From Megaustenia siamemsis (lineage: Eukaryota; Mollusca; Gastropoda; Stylommatophora; Ariophantidae), in assembly GCA_032433765.1 (NCBI GenBank), contig JAVIAB010000101.1, forward strand, positions 62,078,092-62,142,091: a stretch of DNA of 64,000 nt, written 5' to 3'. Both the position numbers and the translations under genes were made by a program. Of the stretch, positions 11,267 through 22,880 are shown piece after piece (position 1 is the first letter of the stretch; each line of letters starts with the position of its first letter). The notes beneath the pieces were generated by a model. It was not told the origin of the DNA. It ran no database searches and was given only the letters and a program-made list of their open reading frames with translations.

Positions 11267-11578
11267 TCATAGTATTTTAAAGAAAGTAAACAATAGAAAG
11301 TAAACAGTTGATAAACGCCTCCAACTTTCAAGTTGTGTAGAGACGCCTATGTCGAGAAGCTGATTTCCATTAATGTACGGTAAATTATTTTCTCCAGGAG
11401 CAAAAAGATCCGTAAATTCACTGAGATCAAAGGAAAGTGCTGCTTCATGATGAAGCATACTTCCTACATCATTAAATTTTGTGAAATCGGTGGGACCTTG
11501 GAAAAACAAGGCCAGATGCAAAAAATCAAGTTTGTAAGTGCAGGGAAAGAGGAGATATTTCATGTTAATCGTGAACAT
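11267..11578 (-). CDS. Hypothetical 103-aa ORF inside transposon copy 2
   Basis: The translation is the same as the minus-strand ORF at 8339-8650 in copy 1. It has stayed open although the transposase of this copy is broken. Given how recent the duplication looks, this does not prove selection. Confidence 0.35.
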   Translation of the reverse strand: MFTINMKYLLFPCTYKLDFLHLALFFQGPTDFTKFNDVGSMLHHEAALSFDLSEFTDLFAPGENNLPYINGNQLLDIGVSTQLESWRRLSTVYFLLFTFFKIL

Positions 11579-11599
11579 TTAGATTTGAAACGACCAATA

Positions 11600-12384
11600 G
11601 TATCTATAATATCATTCAAAGACATTGAGATATTGTTTTGTAATATAGGCTACGGGCAAGGTCTCTCCAATAATCCTAATTATTGAACGATCTTCATGAC
11701 CTCCTCTGTAACTAGACCAATGGTAATTTTTTTTTTTAAACAAAATTTCCGTTTCCGTTTATTTGTTGGCAGTCTTTCACTATCCATGTGGGTTCCCAGA
11801 CAATGCCTGGTGTGCTCCATACTACCAGCAATATTTACAATATATTTTCAATATAATTACTACGACAAATGTTACATTACAAAATCTGTGAATGTATCTT
11901 TATCCACATATGTTTTTTTCTTTTGCTAAATGTTAATTTGTATTATGTAAAATTAAATGATACCACTATGTTTTTGGGTGGGTGGGCCACCTTTGTCTTG
12001 ACCTTTATTTTCAGACCCAATATGCCACATACCTCTAAAAAACATGTAAGAAAATGAGCATCCATTTCAATAAACAGTGAAGTCATGACAGCCCAATATT
12101 AAAACAGTTACGGTCATAACGATAAGCGTTTGAATGGAGGATATTTGAAATTGTACAAGCTCGATTTGCTTGACTAAATCCCATTCCATATTTTTCTTTC
12201 AGTTTGGACATTTTGCAATGCAAGTAAGTAATATAGCATTAGTGTCACGGCAAAAAAAAAAGTGGGTAGTTTTTCGTGTTGTTCTTTTTTCTAGCGTCAA
12301 TGTAGTAGCACTGCGTTGAGATATGAGTAATTTGTGCATAACTCATTGTACCCGTAGTGTTATTTACTTGTTAACAATGACAAT
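11600..12384. other. AT-rich stretch without recognised features
   Basis: Contains a few homopolymer runs and short ORFs (for example 11696-11929) of low-complexity hydrophobic composition. I see no element ends or coding pattern. Confidence 0.45.
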
Positions 12385-12600
12385 ATTTGTCCGATGATTT
12401 GACTAGCTATTTGCATCTCGAGACTATTTCTGCTGCGTGTGATGTATCGTTTGTCACTAGACTCCCTAGATATTTAAACTCGTCCACTTGTTTTAATTGT
12501 TTGCCCTTTTTTTGCCATGCTTATGTTATGTTTATATTTTACACTGTTTATGCAGGTCTTTTATGTTTCAATGTATTTGTGTCTGATCGTCCGCAAGTCG
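12385..12600 (-). pseudogene. LINE-A internal fragment, reverse
   Basis: Aligns with 22255-22480: both contain TATCGTTTGTCACTA followed by a short diverged stretch and a TTTTAATTGTTTGCC / TTTTTAGTTGCCTGCC block. In the reverse sense this is the region after the RT domain of LINE-A. No ORF is maintained. Confidence 0.6.
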
Positions 12601-12639
12601 AAGTTCGTTAATTTCATATCTCCCATACATTTTTCTTTC

Positions 12640-13000
12640 TTGTATTTTATTAGGTTTAATATATACATTCTTACTTTTTTTCTTTCTATTATTATGTTAG
12701 GTTTAATATCTACATTCTTACTCTTTTTTCTTTCTTTTATAATGTTAGGTTTAATATATAAATTCATACTTGTTTTCTCTCTTTTATTATGTTAGGTTTA
12801 ATGCCTACATTCTTACTTTTTTCTTTTATTATGTTAGGCTTAATATCTACATTCTTACTTTTTTCTTTCTATTATTATGTTAGGTTTAATATCTACATTC
12901 TTACTTTTTTCTTTCTATTATTATGTTAGGTTTAATATCTACATTCTTACTCTTTTTTCTTTCTTTTATTATGTTAGGTTTAATATATACATTCTTACGG
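12640..13000. repeat. ~40-45-bp minisatellite, ~9 copies
   Basis: Repeats of ATTATGTTAGGTTTAATATC followed by TACATTCTTACTTTTT and pyrimidine-rich variable tracts that make unit length vary. It ends at a T-run and a 12-bp G-run (13012-13023). Confidence 0.9.
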
Positions 13001-13111
13001 TTTTTTTTTTCGGGGGGGGGGGGTTAATTTATTTGTTGTTAGTGCCTGATTTCAAAATATTTTTCCACTTCTGTTGCATATTTTGGTTTTTTAATATTAG
13101 CTTACCTTTGT

Positions 13112-13406
13112 GACGGTCTCAGGTAGAAGGTAAACAACAACAAAGTACCCCGGTCACGCCAAGTAGCGAATAGGGAATGTGATGTTAGTGACCATACATT
13201 TTACAGACCTTCGGCACATGATTTTTGGGGTAATGTGGTCGGTATTACGCCCGTGCCGCTTTACTTTCCCAGAAAAAATCAGGTACCCATTAAGGGCTGG
13301 GTGAATCTGAAGCCGTCGGTTGAGATCGAACCCTACCTCTTATCCTTTGTAGCCCAGTTCTCTAACCAATGAGCTATCGCGGCTCCCATCACGTAGACGG
13401 TCTCAG
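13112..13406 (-). mobile_element. SINE-2, full length, with 11-bp TSD
   Basis: A 273-bp tRNA-derived SINE in reverse orientation. GACGGTCTCAG flanks it at 13112-13122 and 13396-13406. The tRNA-like head is near 13320-13390: on the minus strand an A-box-like TAGCTCATTGGTTAG and a B-box-like GGGTTCGATCTC. The body holds family-specific blocks, TGGGAAAGTAAAGCGGCA, CCGACCACATTACCCC, AGGTCTGTAAAAT and TTGGCGTGAC, the last near the 3' end. Other copies: 51996-52241, 57618-57835, 61655-61812 and 63537-63833. Confidence 0.88.
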
Positions 13407-13637
13407 ATGGTATTTCAGGTCGGGTAACTTTACCTGCTACTGTGTGCAGTAAACAGTACAACCTGTGGCTGCCCTGCTGCCTTGCTCGGGAAAGTTAAAG
13501 GCTAAGGGAGGGTACCCAGAAGTAAAACAACCCAGCTGCCCTATGGGTGACTTATTTAGTCAAAGGCTAGCGGAGTCAACCGTAAACAAACCGACGGAAG
13601 GCTACAGAAACCACCGTCGTAACTTCTTTGTACAATC

Positions 13638-14560
13638 ATGAATCGCCACAACGATATAAATAACGACAACAACATTAAGGGGGATTCCATTGGGAAACCC
13701 TCGTTCGGTAGGGGACATCATGTGCTACAGGTGATACCCGATCGTCATCAAGCTACTGTAAGCAAAATAAAGATAAAACAAACTCTAAAGATAGGTACTT
13801 GGATTGTGAGAACACTCATGCAGAAGGGTAAACTAGAAAACATCAAACAGGACATGAAAATAATGGGTTTACAATTACTGGAACTTTGCGAAATGAGATA
13901 CACCGGATCAGGGGAGATATATTCTGATAAACATATAATAATCTATTCTTAGTAATAATTAATTACTGACCACCAAAGAGGAGTAGGTATCATCTTGGAT
14001 GTAGAAAGGGCAAGAACAGCGAAACGCTTTTACCCAATATCTGACAAATTCAAATTAGTGAAATTGAATGGAAAGCCATTAGATATAAATCGTATACAAG
14101 TTTATGCACCAACAGCAGACAGTCTAAAGAAAACAAATGATAAATTGTACGACGGGTTAAATAAGAATACAAACCACATAAAAACACCATAGTTCTAGGG
14201 GATTTTAACGCAAAAGTAGGAAAGGAAAGAGTTGAGGAAGTAGTTGGTCATTATGGCTTAGGCGAGAGAATGAAAGGTGAGAAACTTATTGACTGGGCAA
14301 GAACACACAACATGATGATAGGAAACACCTGGTTTAAGCAACATCCAAGAGGTCTGTGGACATGGAAAAGCACAGGAGACAGCGCACGTAATCAATTTGA
14401 TATATAATATCAATAGAAACCATAATGATAAACAATAGATTCAGAAACAGTCTGGTGTGCATGAAAACCTACCAGGGGCAGTATGCTATAATGATCATGT
14501 ACCATTTGTGGGAAAGCTTAGAGTAAAATTAAAAGCAATAAAACGAGCCTCAGTTAGCAT
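13638..14560 (+). pseudogene. LINE-B APE-type endonuclease domain, decayed
   Basis: The N-terminal nuclease part of the longest LINE-B copy, which nicks target DNA to prime reverse transcription. The opening ORF (104 aa, from the ATG at 13638) reaches KIGTWIVRTLMQKGKLENI and LLELCEMRYTGSGEIYSD, the typical start of APE-like LINE endonucleases. After a stop, GVGIILD and RIQVYAPTADS follow; another frame gives VLGDFNAKVGKE (catalytic D and N), and near 14480-14510 NDHVPFVG, the SDH motif with S changed to N. Several stops and frameshifts separate these blocks, so it is inactive. A GC-richer leader at 13407-13637 is probably the element's 5' UTR. Confidence 0.88.
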
Positions 14561-15129
14561 CAAGTTAAATTTAGGTTTACTCAAATCTGACGAGAAGTTG
14601 AAAGACGAAAAAAATCACAATTATAAACCGATACATGCAATAGAGAAGACACAAAGCATTGATGAACAGTGGGAAATGAAAAAAAAATCAATGCAACAAA
14701 CATCAAAAGAGTTCAAACAACCAGTGAGAACAAATTCAAGAAAGAAATGAATGACAGATGCCATTTTGCAGCTAATGGATACAAGAAGAACTTAAAAAAA
14801 AATAAAGATTAGTATAATAGATTAAATAAAGGATTTGTAATAAATGCAATGAACCAAAAGAAATCTGGGTAAAAGAGAGATGCAGAAAGACTGAAATGCA
14901 ACAAAAATGAGATGCGAAAGCTGTATACAAACAAATTGAAAAATTAACAGGAACAAAAACGCATTAAAAACGGGATGTTTAAGATCAAAGGAAGGAAAAC
15001 TGTTGATTGAACAAGAAATCATAAGGTAACGATGGACAGAATGCATTAAATATCTTTATAATGATGAACGAACAGGAGTAAATATTAAGGATAATGGAGA
15101 AGGACCAGAAATACTCAAAGAAAAAGTGG

Positions 15130-15926
15130 AAGACTCCTAGCGCAATATGAAAGCAGGAAATGCTGCTGGACCAGATAATATAACTAAAGAAGAGATTGAC
15201 GCAATGGGTGATATTGGAATAGAAATAATAACAACAATATTTAATTATATCTACAACACCGGATATATACCAGGCGACCTGCTCAAATATATATTCATAG
15301 CCCTACCAAAGAAATATGGTGCGATTTAATGCGATGATCATCGCACAATAAGCTGTATGAGTCACATGACTAAGACATTACTAAGAATCATCAGGCGAAT
15401 AGTGTGAAACAAAATCAGTCCAGAAAGTAGTGATGAACAGTGTGGTTTTGTTAGAGGTAAAGGAACGAGCAATGTCATTTACATCATACGATCTTTAGTA
15501 GAAAGTGCCATAGAGGTGAGAACATATCTATCCATATTTTTCGTAGACTATACCAAAACATTTGACAAAGTAAAACACCAAGAAATAATCACAATTTTAG
15601 AAAGCATAAACGTAGACAGCAAAGATCTAAGAATAATAAAGAACATGTGCTGGCAACAAACTGCGGCCATAAGAACTGGAAACCAATTGGGAATGTTTCA
15701 ACAAATAAAACAGGGTGTTAGACAAGGTTGTGTGCTGTCACCAGATTTGTTTAATATTTATAGTGAGATTATTTTAAGATCCATAAGGGGCATGCCTGGA
15801 ATACCAAATGGAGGTCATAGTATAAATAATCTAGGGTATGCTGATGATACAGTCTTAATCACTAAGAGTGAAAATGGGTTACAAGAAATGTTAGACATTA
15901 TAGTGAAAGAAAGCAAAAATAAATAA
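15130..15926 (+). pseudogene. LINE-B reverse transcriptase domain, decayed
   Basis: RT domain of the same copy. In order: AGNAAGPDNITKEEI and YIFIALPKK (fingers); after stops, [15 protein letters not shown]; motif A as [13 protein letters not shown]; motif B as [14 protein letters not shown]; motif C as [12 protein letters not shown]. The ORF at 15516-15926 (136 aa) keeps A, B and the intact YADD in one frame. Single-polyprotein EN-RT order without RNase H and the TGATGA tail fit the RTE-like group. Stops before 15516 and after 15926 rule out a full protein. Confidence 0.9.
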
Positions 15927-16620
15927 AAAGCCGTAATAGCAAAAAGACAAAAGTAATGGTAACAACAAGAAAAAAGATATCACCTCAGTGCAAAATAAAA
16001 ACAAGTGGAAAAATATTAAAACAGGTAAATGGATTTAAATATTTGGGAACTTTGTTAACCTCTGACGGACAATTAACAACATAGGTGAGATGTAGAATGG
16101 CTCAGGCAAAATCATCTTTCCATAAAAAATGAGAAAGATACTATGCAATCTAATTTTGGCAATAGAACCAAGAAAAAGAGTTCTTAAATGCTATGTATAG
16201 CCAGTCTTAACATAAGGATGTGAATCATGGACAATAGGACAACAGAAAAGAAAATTACTGGGGTAGAAATGTGGTTTTACAGAAGAATGTTGAGAATAAT
16301 ATGGACAGCTAAGAAGATAAACGAAAACGTTATGAAAGAGTCCAAAGCATAGAGAGAGCTAATTTCCAATATTAGGAAGAAACAATTATCATTTTTTGGC
16401 CATGTAATGAGAAGATAACAACTGGAATATATTTTTACAAATGGGAAAATTGAGGGACGAAGAGATAGAGGGAAGCAAAGAGAAAAAAAGTACCAGACAG
16501 CTTAAGAGAATGGCTTGGCAGAAGGTCAACAACAGAAATGATAAGTAACTGACGAGATCGAAACTTGTGGAGAGACATGATCACCTATGCCAGCAGGCCC
16601 GGTACCTGATGATGATGATC
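15927..16620 (+). pseudogene. LINE-B C-terminus and TGATGA tail
   Basis: Continues the same element: frames give KQVNGFKYLGTLLTSDGQ, GCESWTIG, a WFYRRMLRIIWTAKK-like stretch and FFGHVMRR, then the 3' tail CTGATGATGATGATC near 16608-16620. Numerous stops. This end is the part present as truncated copies elsewhere in the window (at least nine). Confidence 0.85.
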
Positions 16621-17165
16621 TTTGTGAATCAGTAGGGTCGTGGTTATCTTTTCACGCTCTAGTTGCTTTAACTGCTTTGTAAAAATCTCTTGTAGCTGTC
16701 GCATGGTTTCTGCTCATTTTTATATCAATTCTGTTAAATTATTTTGATTTTCTTTTTTATAGAGCATTTAACATCCCTTCATTGATTATTTTCCATATCC
16801 TCAATGGGCCTTCTTCTTCGAACGGTTCGCCATTTAGATAGAACACTAATTCTCTGGATAGTTCAATCGAGAATAATAGACAAGTTATGTTTTGTTTAAT
16901 GTATTCACTGAATGATCATATCTCTATTGATTGGGTCGCATCTTGAAATAATTAGTACAGTATCTAATGATCAGGTAATAGCTGTACTCCACATAGACGT
17001 ATTTGTTTCCATCATGACCTGCTTCTGATTTCTTATAAAGAGTTGATTCTGTCTCGTTATCTGCTTCATCAGCTTTATCACTGAGGAGGCTCACAAATCC
17101 TCGTAAAACACTTTTGATTCTTCTGTATATATTGTTTCCTAAACATGGAACAGGAGGCACTATGT
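16621..17165. other. Unassigned stretch with a 78-aa minus-strand ORF
   Basis: The minus-strand ORF at 16924-17160 has mixed, soluble-looking composition (SLLSDKADEADNETESTLY) but no family I recognise. It could be a scrap of a retroelement ORF or chance. The rest shows nothing. Confidence 0.3.
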
Positions 17166-17189
17166 GGAAACAAGGACATTATAAAAGAA

Positions 17190-17575
17190 GACAGAATAGA
17201 CAATTGCAGACTTTGAAATGTGGATTTATAGAAGAATAGGTAGAATTGGGTAGGGAAAAATTAAAACAAACGATGAAGTCTTAAAACAAAGAAGTGAAAA
17301 CATAACTGCTAAACACAATTCAGACAAGACACATGAGATTTTTGGGCATGATAAAGACACAGTAGGCTACTACAATTAATGTTTGAAGGAAAATACAATT
17401 CAAATTGGCAGAGGCAGATCAAGAATAACAAGGACAAGTAATATACAAATTTGGACAAATCAGCCGTTGATAACCTGGGCTATGGAAGCAAGAGACAGAG
17501 CGGAATGGCTCTCTGTGGTAGCCAAACTTCGATGCGGAGACGACGCTCAATGTTGATGATGATGACACACGGACG
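17190..17575 (+). pseudogene. LINE-D 3' fragment
   Basis: C-terminal remnant related to the reverse copy at 57377-57600: a WIYRRI-like block (ATGTGGATTTATAGAAGAAT), AAAACAAACGATGAAGTC (K-T-N-D-E-V), a FLGHV-like block, and the end LGYGSKRQSGMALCGSQT. It finishes in GATGATGATGA. Many stops. Confidence 0.65.
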
Positions 17576-17789
17576 AATTCAATACTAGAATATAGCTAAA
17601 ACCTCTTATTCTATTCTAGAGCCAGAAACAATCTATTTTAAATGAAAAATCAATCATATTTTAATATAAATAATACATCATCTCACTGACTATACAATCA
17701 ACTCAAGTCCGAATCACACATCTTCCTATGCTTTTAACTCATAGTTACCGTGTTTTCATTCACCGTCGCTACTAGTACACAATCCTAAC

Positions 17790-19285
17790 ATATCTCTCTA
17801 CTCTTAAAGAGCCAGGAATTGCAGATAAATGTGCAGCACAGCACATACAAATACCAAGTCATCCAAGGACTAGAAAATACAATGTTTATAGAAGATCATT
17901 AGAAATAGGTTAAGCATATTTGGATGGATAAATGTGAAGAAACCCATGGGAAAGGAGAACGCCAGAATAAGTAATGGATTACAGCTGAGAACCTGGATAA
18001 AATTAGAGAAAGAAAAATAAGAACGCAGACATAAATAACAGAAAAAACGAGAAGTACTACAGCCAGGACACAACAAACTTACACAGAGGTGAACAAATAA
18101 GTGAGAAGATGTATTAAAAAGGAAAAAGGAAATATATCGAGGAGCTAGCTAAAGAGACAGAGGAAGCGGAAAATAAAGGAAATAACATAGAAATATACAA
18201 CATCACAAACAAATTGAAGTAAAATTAATCAAATAACTACCTTACGTATAACAGATGAACAAAGCTTAGAACTACAGTTCCCACTCTATATTGGACTCAT
18301 AGATTACGAACACGAAATTGCTAGTTTAGACAGTGGAATGCTTTGAAAGTTGCTGAGTCATTACGGAAACCCCATAACGTTGATTAACCTGATAAGAACA
18401 ATGTGTGCATTAATGCAAGAGTTTTGTGATCGATCGCCAGCTTGAGGATTAAGGCAGGGATGTATGATATCTCAATTACTCTTTCTAATGGCCGTAGATT
18501 GGATTATGAAAATAACTAAGAACAACAGAAGTGGAATCCTGTGGTTGCTGACCAAGCAATTTAATGACAAAGACTTTGCTGATAACATGGCTCCCCTATC
18601 ACATAAACATCAACAAATGCAAGATAAAATGAGCATGCTTGATGAGAGATCACACAAGATGGGCGCTGAACATAAAGTGAGATACAACGAAAATTATGAG
18701 AATTAGTGCAGTTGACAATAACCAGATCACATTAGAAGAAATACCTCTACTAGACGTACAATCTTACATATATTTTGGGAGTAATATGGACAAAGAAAGA
18801 GGAACTGAGAATGATACCAAGGTAAGGATATCAAGAGCACGAAGGGCACTGAGAAACATAGAAATTCAATGAAATTATGTTAAATACAAAACTAAACACG
18901 TTATATTTCAATGTTAAGTCAGTACTATTATATGGTAGTGAAACAGATGATAATAACAACAACGAGGATGAACAAGTCATGAGGATACCGTCTTTTATTA
19001 ATGCATGTGTGCGCAGGATAAAAGGATGGAATGGTGCTGAATTAAAAACACACCAAGGAAGCCAACTGAGAGCATTACAGAACATGCCCTTTTTGGACTC
19101 CCCATGGAAAAAAGACAAAAAGGAAGACTAAAATATTCTTGAATAAGACAGATGGAAGCAGAGATGAAGATGATGGGGAATAGATGGAATGATCTTAAAA
19201 GAATGGCAAGAAACGGAACGGCTTGGATAGAAATTGTTGAAGACCGATGCTCCACGGGGAGCTGAAATGCAGTAGGAGAGAAAAA
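17790..19285 (+). pseudogene. LINE-E endonuclease-RT remnant
   Basis: Linker and RT parts of another non-LTR element. Linker: a basic stretch near 18090-18200 (CIKKEKGKYIEELAKETEE across a frameshift). RT motif A region near 18270-18345 (PLYIGLIDYEHEIASLD, consensus DFEKAFDSLD, so the catalytic block is mutated); motif B as RQGCMISQLLFLMAVDWIMK; motif C as DKDFADNMAPLSHKH (FADD changed to FADN). Near 18900: YFNVKSVLLYGSETDD and FINACVRRIKGWNGAE. The end WIEIVEDRCSTGS matches usual LINE C-termini. Lost catalytic aspartates and stops make it dead. The style is common in mollusc, flatworm and cnidarian genomes. Confidence 0.8.
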
Positions 19286-19640
19286 GGAGATCTGCCTTTA
19301 GCTATCCACTTATTTGCTAGCTCGACGGACTTCAGTGAACCAGCCTCCCTTCACAATAGTGTCCTCTGTCAGCGTTAGAAGATTTCATCAATTATACCAC
19401 TCACATTCTCACTGCCTTCACTTCGCCTTCATAAAATAACATTTCGGTATTTAATTTTGTTTTAAACAATGTTGTTTTTTTTCAGTTGAAAAGAGTTTTA
19501 TCATTTATTACCAGATGTGAACGTTTTCGACAAAAATCCCACGTGAATGGAACTGAGTAAAGCAAATCTCATCACATAATTATTGTAAATAGTTCTCTAA
19601 AGCATGCTGTGGAACATGAAATTAATAAATGTTGTTGAGC
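19286..19640. other. Unassigned stretch
   Basis: No ORF, repeat or RNA gene recognised. Confidence 0.45.
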
Positions 19641-19900
19641 AGAGGCTGATGATCTGGTATATTTCGCGGTCGTAGATCTTGCTTGGATATATTGTCTAGG
19701 TCACGTCGGGTGTCCTGATAATGAGCTGGTCGAAATGAAAGCTCTATAGCTGTGAATGTTAATATAATTCACGTCAGACTATTAAAGGTCGCTAGAGACA
19801 CTTTCTGCGAAGCTGATGAAACACATGAGTGAGCAATCCCAATAGTCAACGAATGAACGATCGTGGTATGAGATATGGAGAGGGTAGATCAAGCAAATCA
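19641..19900 (+). pseudogene. LINE-G-like RNase H scrap
   Basis: One frame near 19682-19745 reads WIYCLGHVGCPDNELVEMKA, matching the end of the RNase H domain in RNase H-bearing LINEs (consensus-like YCPGHAGV-GNE-AD). The better copy in this window has YVPGHAGVRGNERAYRLA at about 39489-39540. No ORF extends beyond it. Confidence 0.55.
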
Positions 19901-20089
19901 TATGGGCGAGAGCTAATAACTCACAGACAGCTCGCAACCAGAACGATCAATGTTTATACACTGCGATGGCATTTAGAAAGATAAGCGGAGCTGTTATGGG
20001 AATCTCCTGACTGCATAAATTATAACTGGTAAAGAAAGCCAAACAAAAAACTAATATTAATGAAACCTAATCGATATCTTCTAAGGTGG

Positions 20090-20387
20090 CAGATGTGATT
20101 GATATTAACATGCTGGTAAGTAAATTGATTGAGAAAAGATGTGATTGATACTAACATGCTGGTAAGTAAATTGATTGAGGAATGATGTGATTGATATTAA
20201 CATGCTGGTAAGTAAATTGATTGAGGAATGATGTGATTGATACTAACATGCTGGTAAGTAAATTGATTGAGGAATGATGTGATTGATACTAACATGCTGG
20301 TAAGTAAATTGATTGAGTAATGATGTGATTGATACTAACATGCTGGTAAGTAAATTGATTGAGGAATGATGTGATTGATACTAACAT
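20090..20387. repeat. 46-bp minisatellite, left part
   Basis: Tandem units with TGATTGATACTAACATGC and TGGTAAGTAAATTGATTGAG. The array is interrupted by a retroposon at 20388-20656 and resumes at 20657-20737 with slightly diverged units. Confidence 0.94.
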
Positions 20388-20667
20388 CTATCTATCTATC
20401 TATTGTCATTTCGAGCTGAAGACGGCACAGCCACAATCTCAAAAACAGAAACCTTGCGTGCCAAAATGGCACATATTGCAGAGATCACAGATCTAAAATC
20501 TATGGCGCTGTTTCCATAACAATACTTTTTACAATGACAGCTTGTCAAGCCATCGATCAACCTCCTTAGTCGCCTCTTACGACATGCCTGGAAGGTCACA
20601 GTGTCACTATTCTTTACCTCCCTCATAATGAGGCCCGGTAACACACGGGATAAGGAGATACTAACAT
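20377..20667 (-). mobile_element. Retroposon with (GATA)n tail inserted in the minisatellite
   Basis: A 269-bp insert (20388-20656) splits the 46-bp array and is bracketed by a perfect 11-bp duplication, GATACTAACAT, at 20377-20387 and 20657-20667. Plus-strand left end is (CTAT)n, so in reverse sense the element ends in a GATA tail. It contains GTCGTAAGAGGCGACTAAGG (reverse strand), a block similar to 56062-56082. No protein. It is either a SINE or a 5'-truncated LINE 3' end of a family I do not recognise. Confidence 0.85.
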
Positions 20668-20737
20668 GCCGGTAAGTAAATTGATTTAGGAATGATGTGA
20701 TTGATACTAACAAGCTGGTAAGTAAATTGATTTAGGA
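20657..20737. repeat. 46-bp minisatellite, right part
   Basis: About two units continuing the array at 20090-20387 after the retroposon, with GCCGG and GATTTAGG variants. Confidence 0.88.
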
Positions 20738-20974
20738 ATGATGTGAACTATTTAAACAATCTGTACACGCCCGTGAGCTACAAATAATGATTTCTTTTCC
20801 GTTATATACCTCAATGTCAGTGGTTTGTTATACCTACAATCTGTTGAGTGGGCAAGTCAACAAGACGTTTAGAATACGACATGATCATTTCTGTTTTGTG
20901 GAGCAAGACTGTGAGCAATACTACAATATCGTGCGATATGGATAGGCCACGGTTGCAGGTTGATGTTCAACAAA

Positions 20975-21256
20975 TCGTCGAGAAAACAATTCTGGTGGAA
21001 TGTTGCTTTCACCACAAATGTGTTGGTCATGTAATGGGCAAGAAGCAGCAGGAATATATTGTGACAACTGGGAGAAAATGAAGAACTAGGAGATAAGAAG
21101 AAGCAAAGAAAAAAGATTCAAGACAGCTTAAGAGAATGGCTTGGCAGAAGATCAACAACATAAATGATAAATATATGTGTAGATCTAATGTTGTGGAGAA
21201 ACGTGATCACCTACGCCACCATGCATGCCACCTGATGATGATGATGATGATGATCA
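20975..21256 (+). pseudogene. LINE-B 3' fragment, forward
   Basis: Encodes HKCVGHVMGKKQQEYIVTTG, then a second frame with the RS-T-EMIN-like block, ending in CCTGATGATGATGATGATGA. 5'-truncated. Confidence 0.8.
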
Positions 21257-21640
21257 AACATAAACTAAAATGTACTGTATGAATCTACATTACTAAAACA
21301 CTCTAGGATTTATGCAATTTATCCATCACAAGCGATATCAAACGGAATACAATAATAAATACATAACCTTATGTCGTTCTAGGCTAGACAAGTAAATGGT
21401 GAGGTGTCAACAGATTTATTCAATGTAAGTTTTGTGATGGCATTAATAGAAGTAAATGTGAAACAAACACACTTTTTGCCATTTCTTACATGTTCTCTAA
21501 TGTCTTTGGATTCAAAGAAAAATAACGACCTGTTTGGGAATTCGTCATTGGTCATTCGTGTATCAGGAATCTTGACGTCATTCTATGATACAGTAAATAT
21601 GTGTGGACACCAATCATGATCCAGAAGTTGATTGCATGTC
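21257..21640. other. Unassigned stretch
   Basis: Contains a 71-aa plus-strand ORF (21404-21619) without recognisable features. Nothing else seen. Confidence 0.4.
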
Positions 21641-21759
21641 ACGTTTCCTCTACATCATCATTCTGGTCACAAGCGGCGTATATTAACTGCCTTTATTTAT
21701 TCTTTAACCAAGTCTCTACATTCGACTGAATCTATGACGTGTGGTGGAGTGCACACAAT

Positions 21760-22480
21760 TTCTTCTTTCACTTTCCTTCCTCATTTGCCTTTCAGCATCG
21801 AGGGGAGATTTAATTTGCGGTCTTTTGCTCTTCTGTTAGTCTATACTGCTGTTATGTTTCCTAGTACTCCTAATATTTCATCGAACCATCTTTTTCGTGG
21901 TCGACCCTTGGGTCTGGATCTCGCAACGTTTATTGAGGGCTCGTTGTGTTGTGTTTTGATCGTTCTGCCTTGTCACGTGGCCAAATAATTGTATCTGTTG
22001 TTTGCTTATATATCCTATGGTGGGGGTTATTCCTAACTTTTTTCTCAGTTATTCATTTCTGATCATATCTCTCAGACTGTTTCCTGTCATTGGTCTGACA
22101 CATGTAATCTCAGTAGAGGTTATTTTTCTTATAGTTCTTGCATCTAGGGCCCAGGTCGGGCATTGGTAGCACACCGGTGAGATGAAGATTGTATTTTACA
22201 GTGCTCGTTTTGCCTCCAGAGTTATTTCCTTGTTTGACAAAAGTGATAGCTGTCCAATGATTTGACAAGCTTTGATGCATATTGTGTGAGTCTATGCTGT
22301 TTGGGAATTATCGTTTGTCACTAAACTTCATAGCTATTTTAATTCTTCTACTGTTTTTAGTTGCCTGCCTTCTATATTTATCTGATTGTTCTGTTTCTTT
22401 TTTTGCGATATTCATTACTTCTATTTTGTTGATGTTTATTTTCATGTTGTATGTTGTGCATGTGCTGTTGAGTCTATTTA
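21760..22480 (-). pseudogene. LINE-A 3' half, reverse
   Basis: Reverse complement of the LINE-A end. Reading the minus strand: a post-RT segment (22255-22480), a CAGGAAACAGTCTGAGAG-type block shared with 31885-31905, the CACGTGACAAGGCAGAACG block (FGHV), a GGTCGACCACGAAAAAG block, and the CTCGATGCTGAAAGGCAAAT end. ORFs on the plus strand here (such as 21632-21988) are shadows. Confidence 0.72.
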
Positions 22481-22571
22481 AGTGCACACAACACTTGCGT
22501 TATATTCAACGAACATATGCTATTTTCTCTGTTTGCTGCCAGAGCTATTCAGTTTTGTGATCTGTGCACAA

Positions 22572-22875
22572 CGCAACTTTGTTTCTTTACCACCCGGATC
22601 GTGTTTCGATATTCCTATTGCTTAGGATGAGTGATGATATCGTATGACGAAGGACAGTTCAGCTGCGTTCACTTGGGTGGCCGCTTCCCCATATGTCTTT
22701 TGTCGTGTGGTGTTGCTGCTATGATGAGGACTGCAGCAGCCTTTCTTTGTTTGAATCCTTCAATGATATGATTGTTTTTTTTTAATTCGGATGATTCCAC
22801 TGGCACGGGTGGTTGAGTGATTGTGGATTTTAATTCGTTTGCAGTGATACCGGGTTCTTCGACTAACTATAGCCA
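22572..22875 (+). repeat. Interspersed repeat R3, copy 2
   Basis: Same ordered blocks as 3283-3580, including CGGATCGTGTTTCGATATTC and ATGATGAGGACTGCAGCAG. It is directly followed by a TTCGACTA stretch, as in copy 1. Confidence 0.62.
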
Positions 22876-22880
22876 TGCTA

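Larger units (their letters stand above)
9154..11597 (+). mobile_element. Sailor-like transposon, copy 2 (inactivated)
   Basis: A second full-length element, 2,444 bp, with perfect 14-bp TIRs (TTGGTCGTTTCAAA at 9154-9167 and its complement at 11584-11597) and TA at 9152-9153 and 11598-11599. It aligns along its whole length with copy 1, with only scattered substitutions and small indels visible. Intact TIRs mean it could still be moved in trans by copy 1's transposase. Confidence 0.9.

Noticed and set aside
21632..21988. 118-aa plus-strand ORF as a host gene
   Set aside because: It is the antisense of the LINE-A 3' end, matched by forward copies at 29.2 and 31.9 kb.
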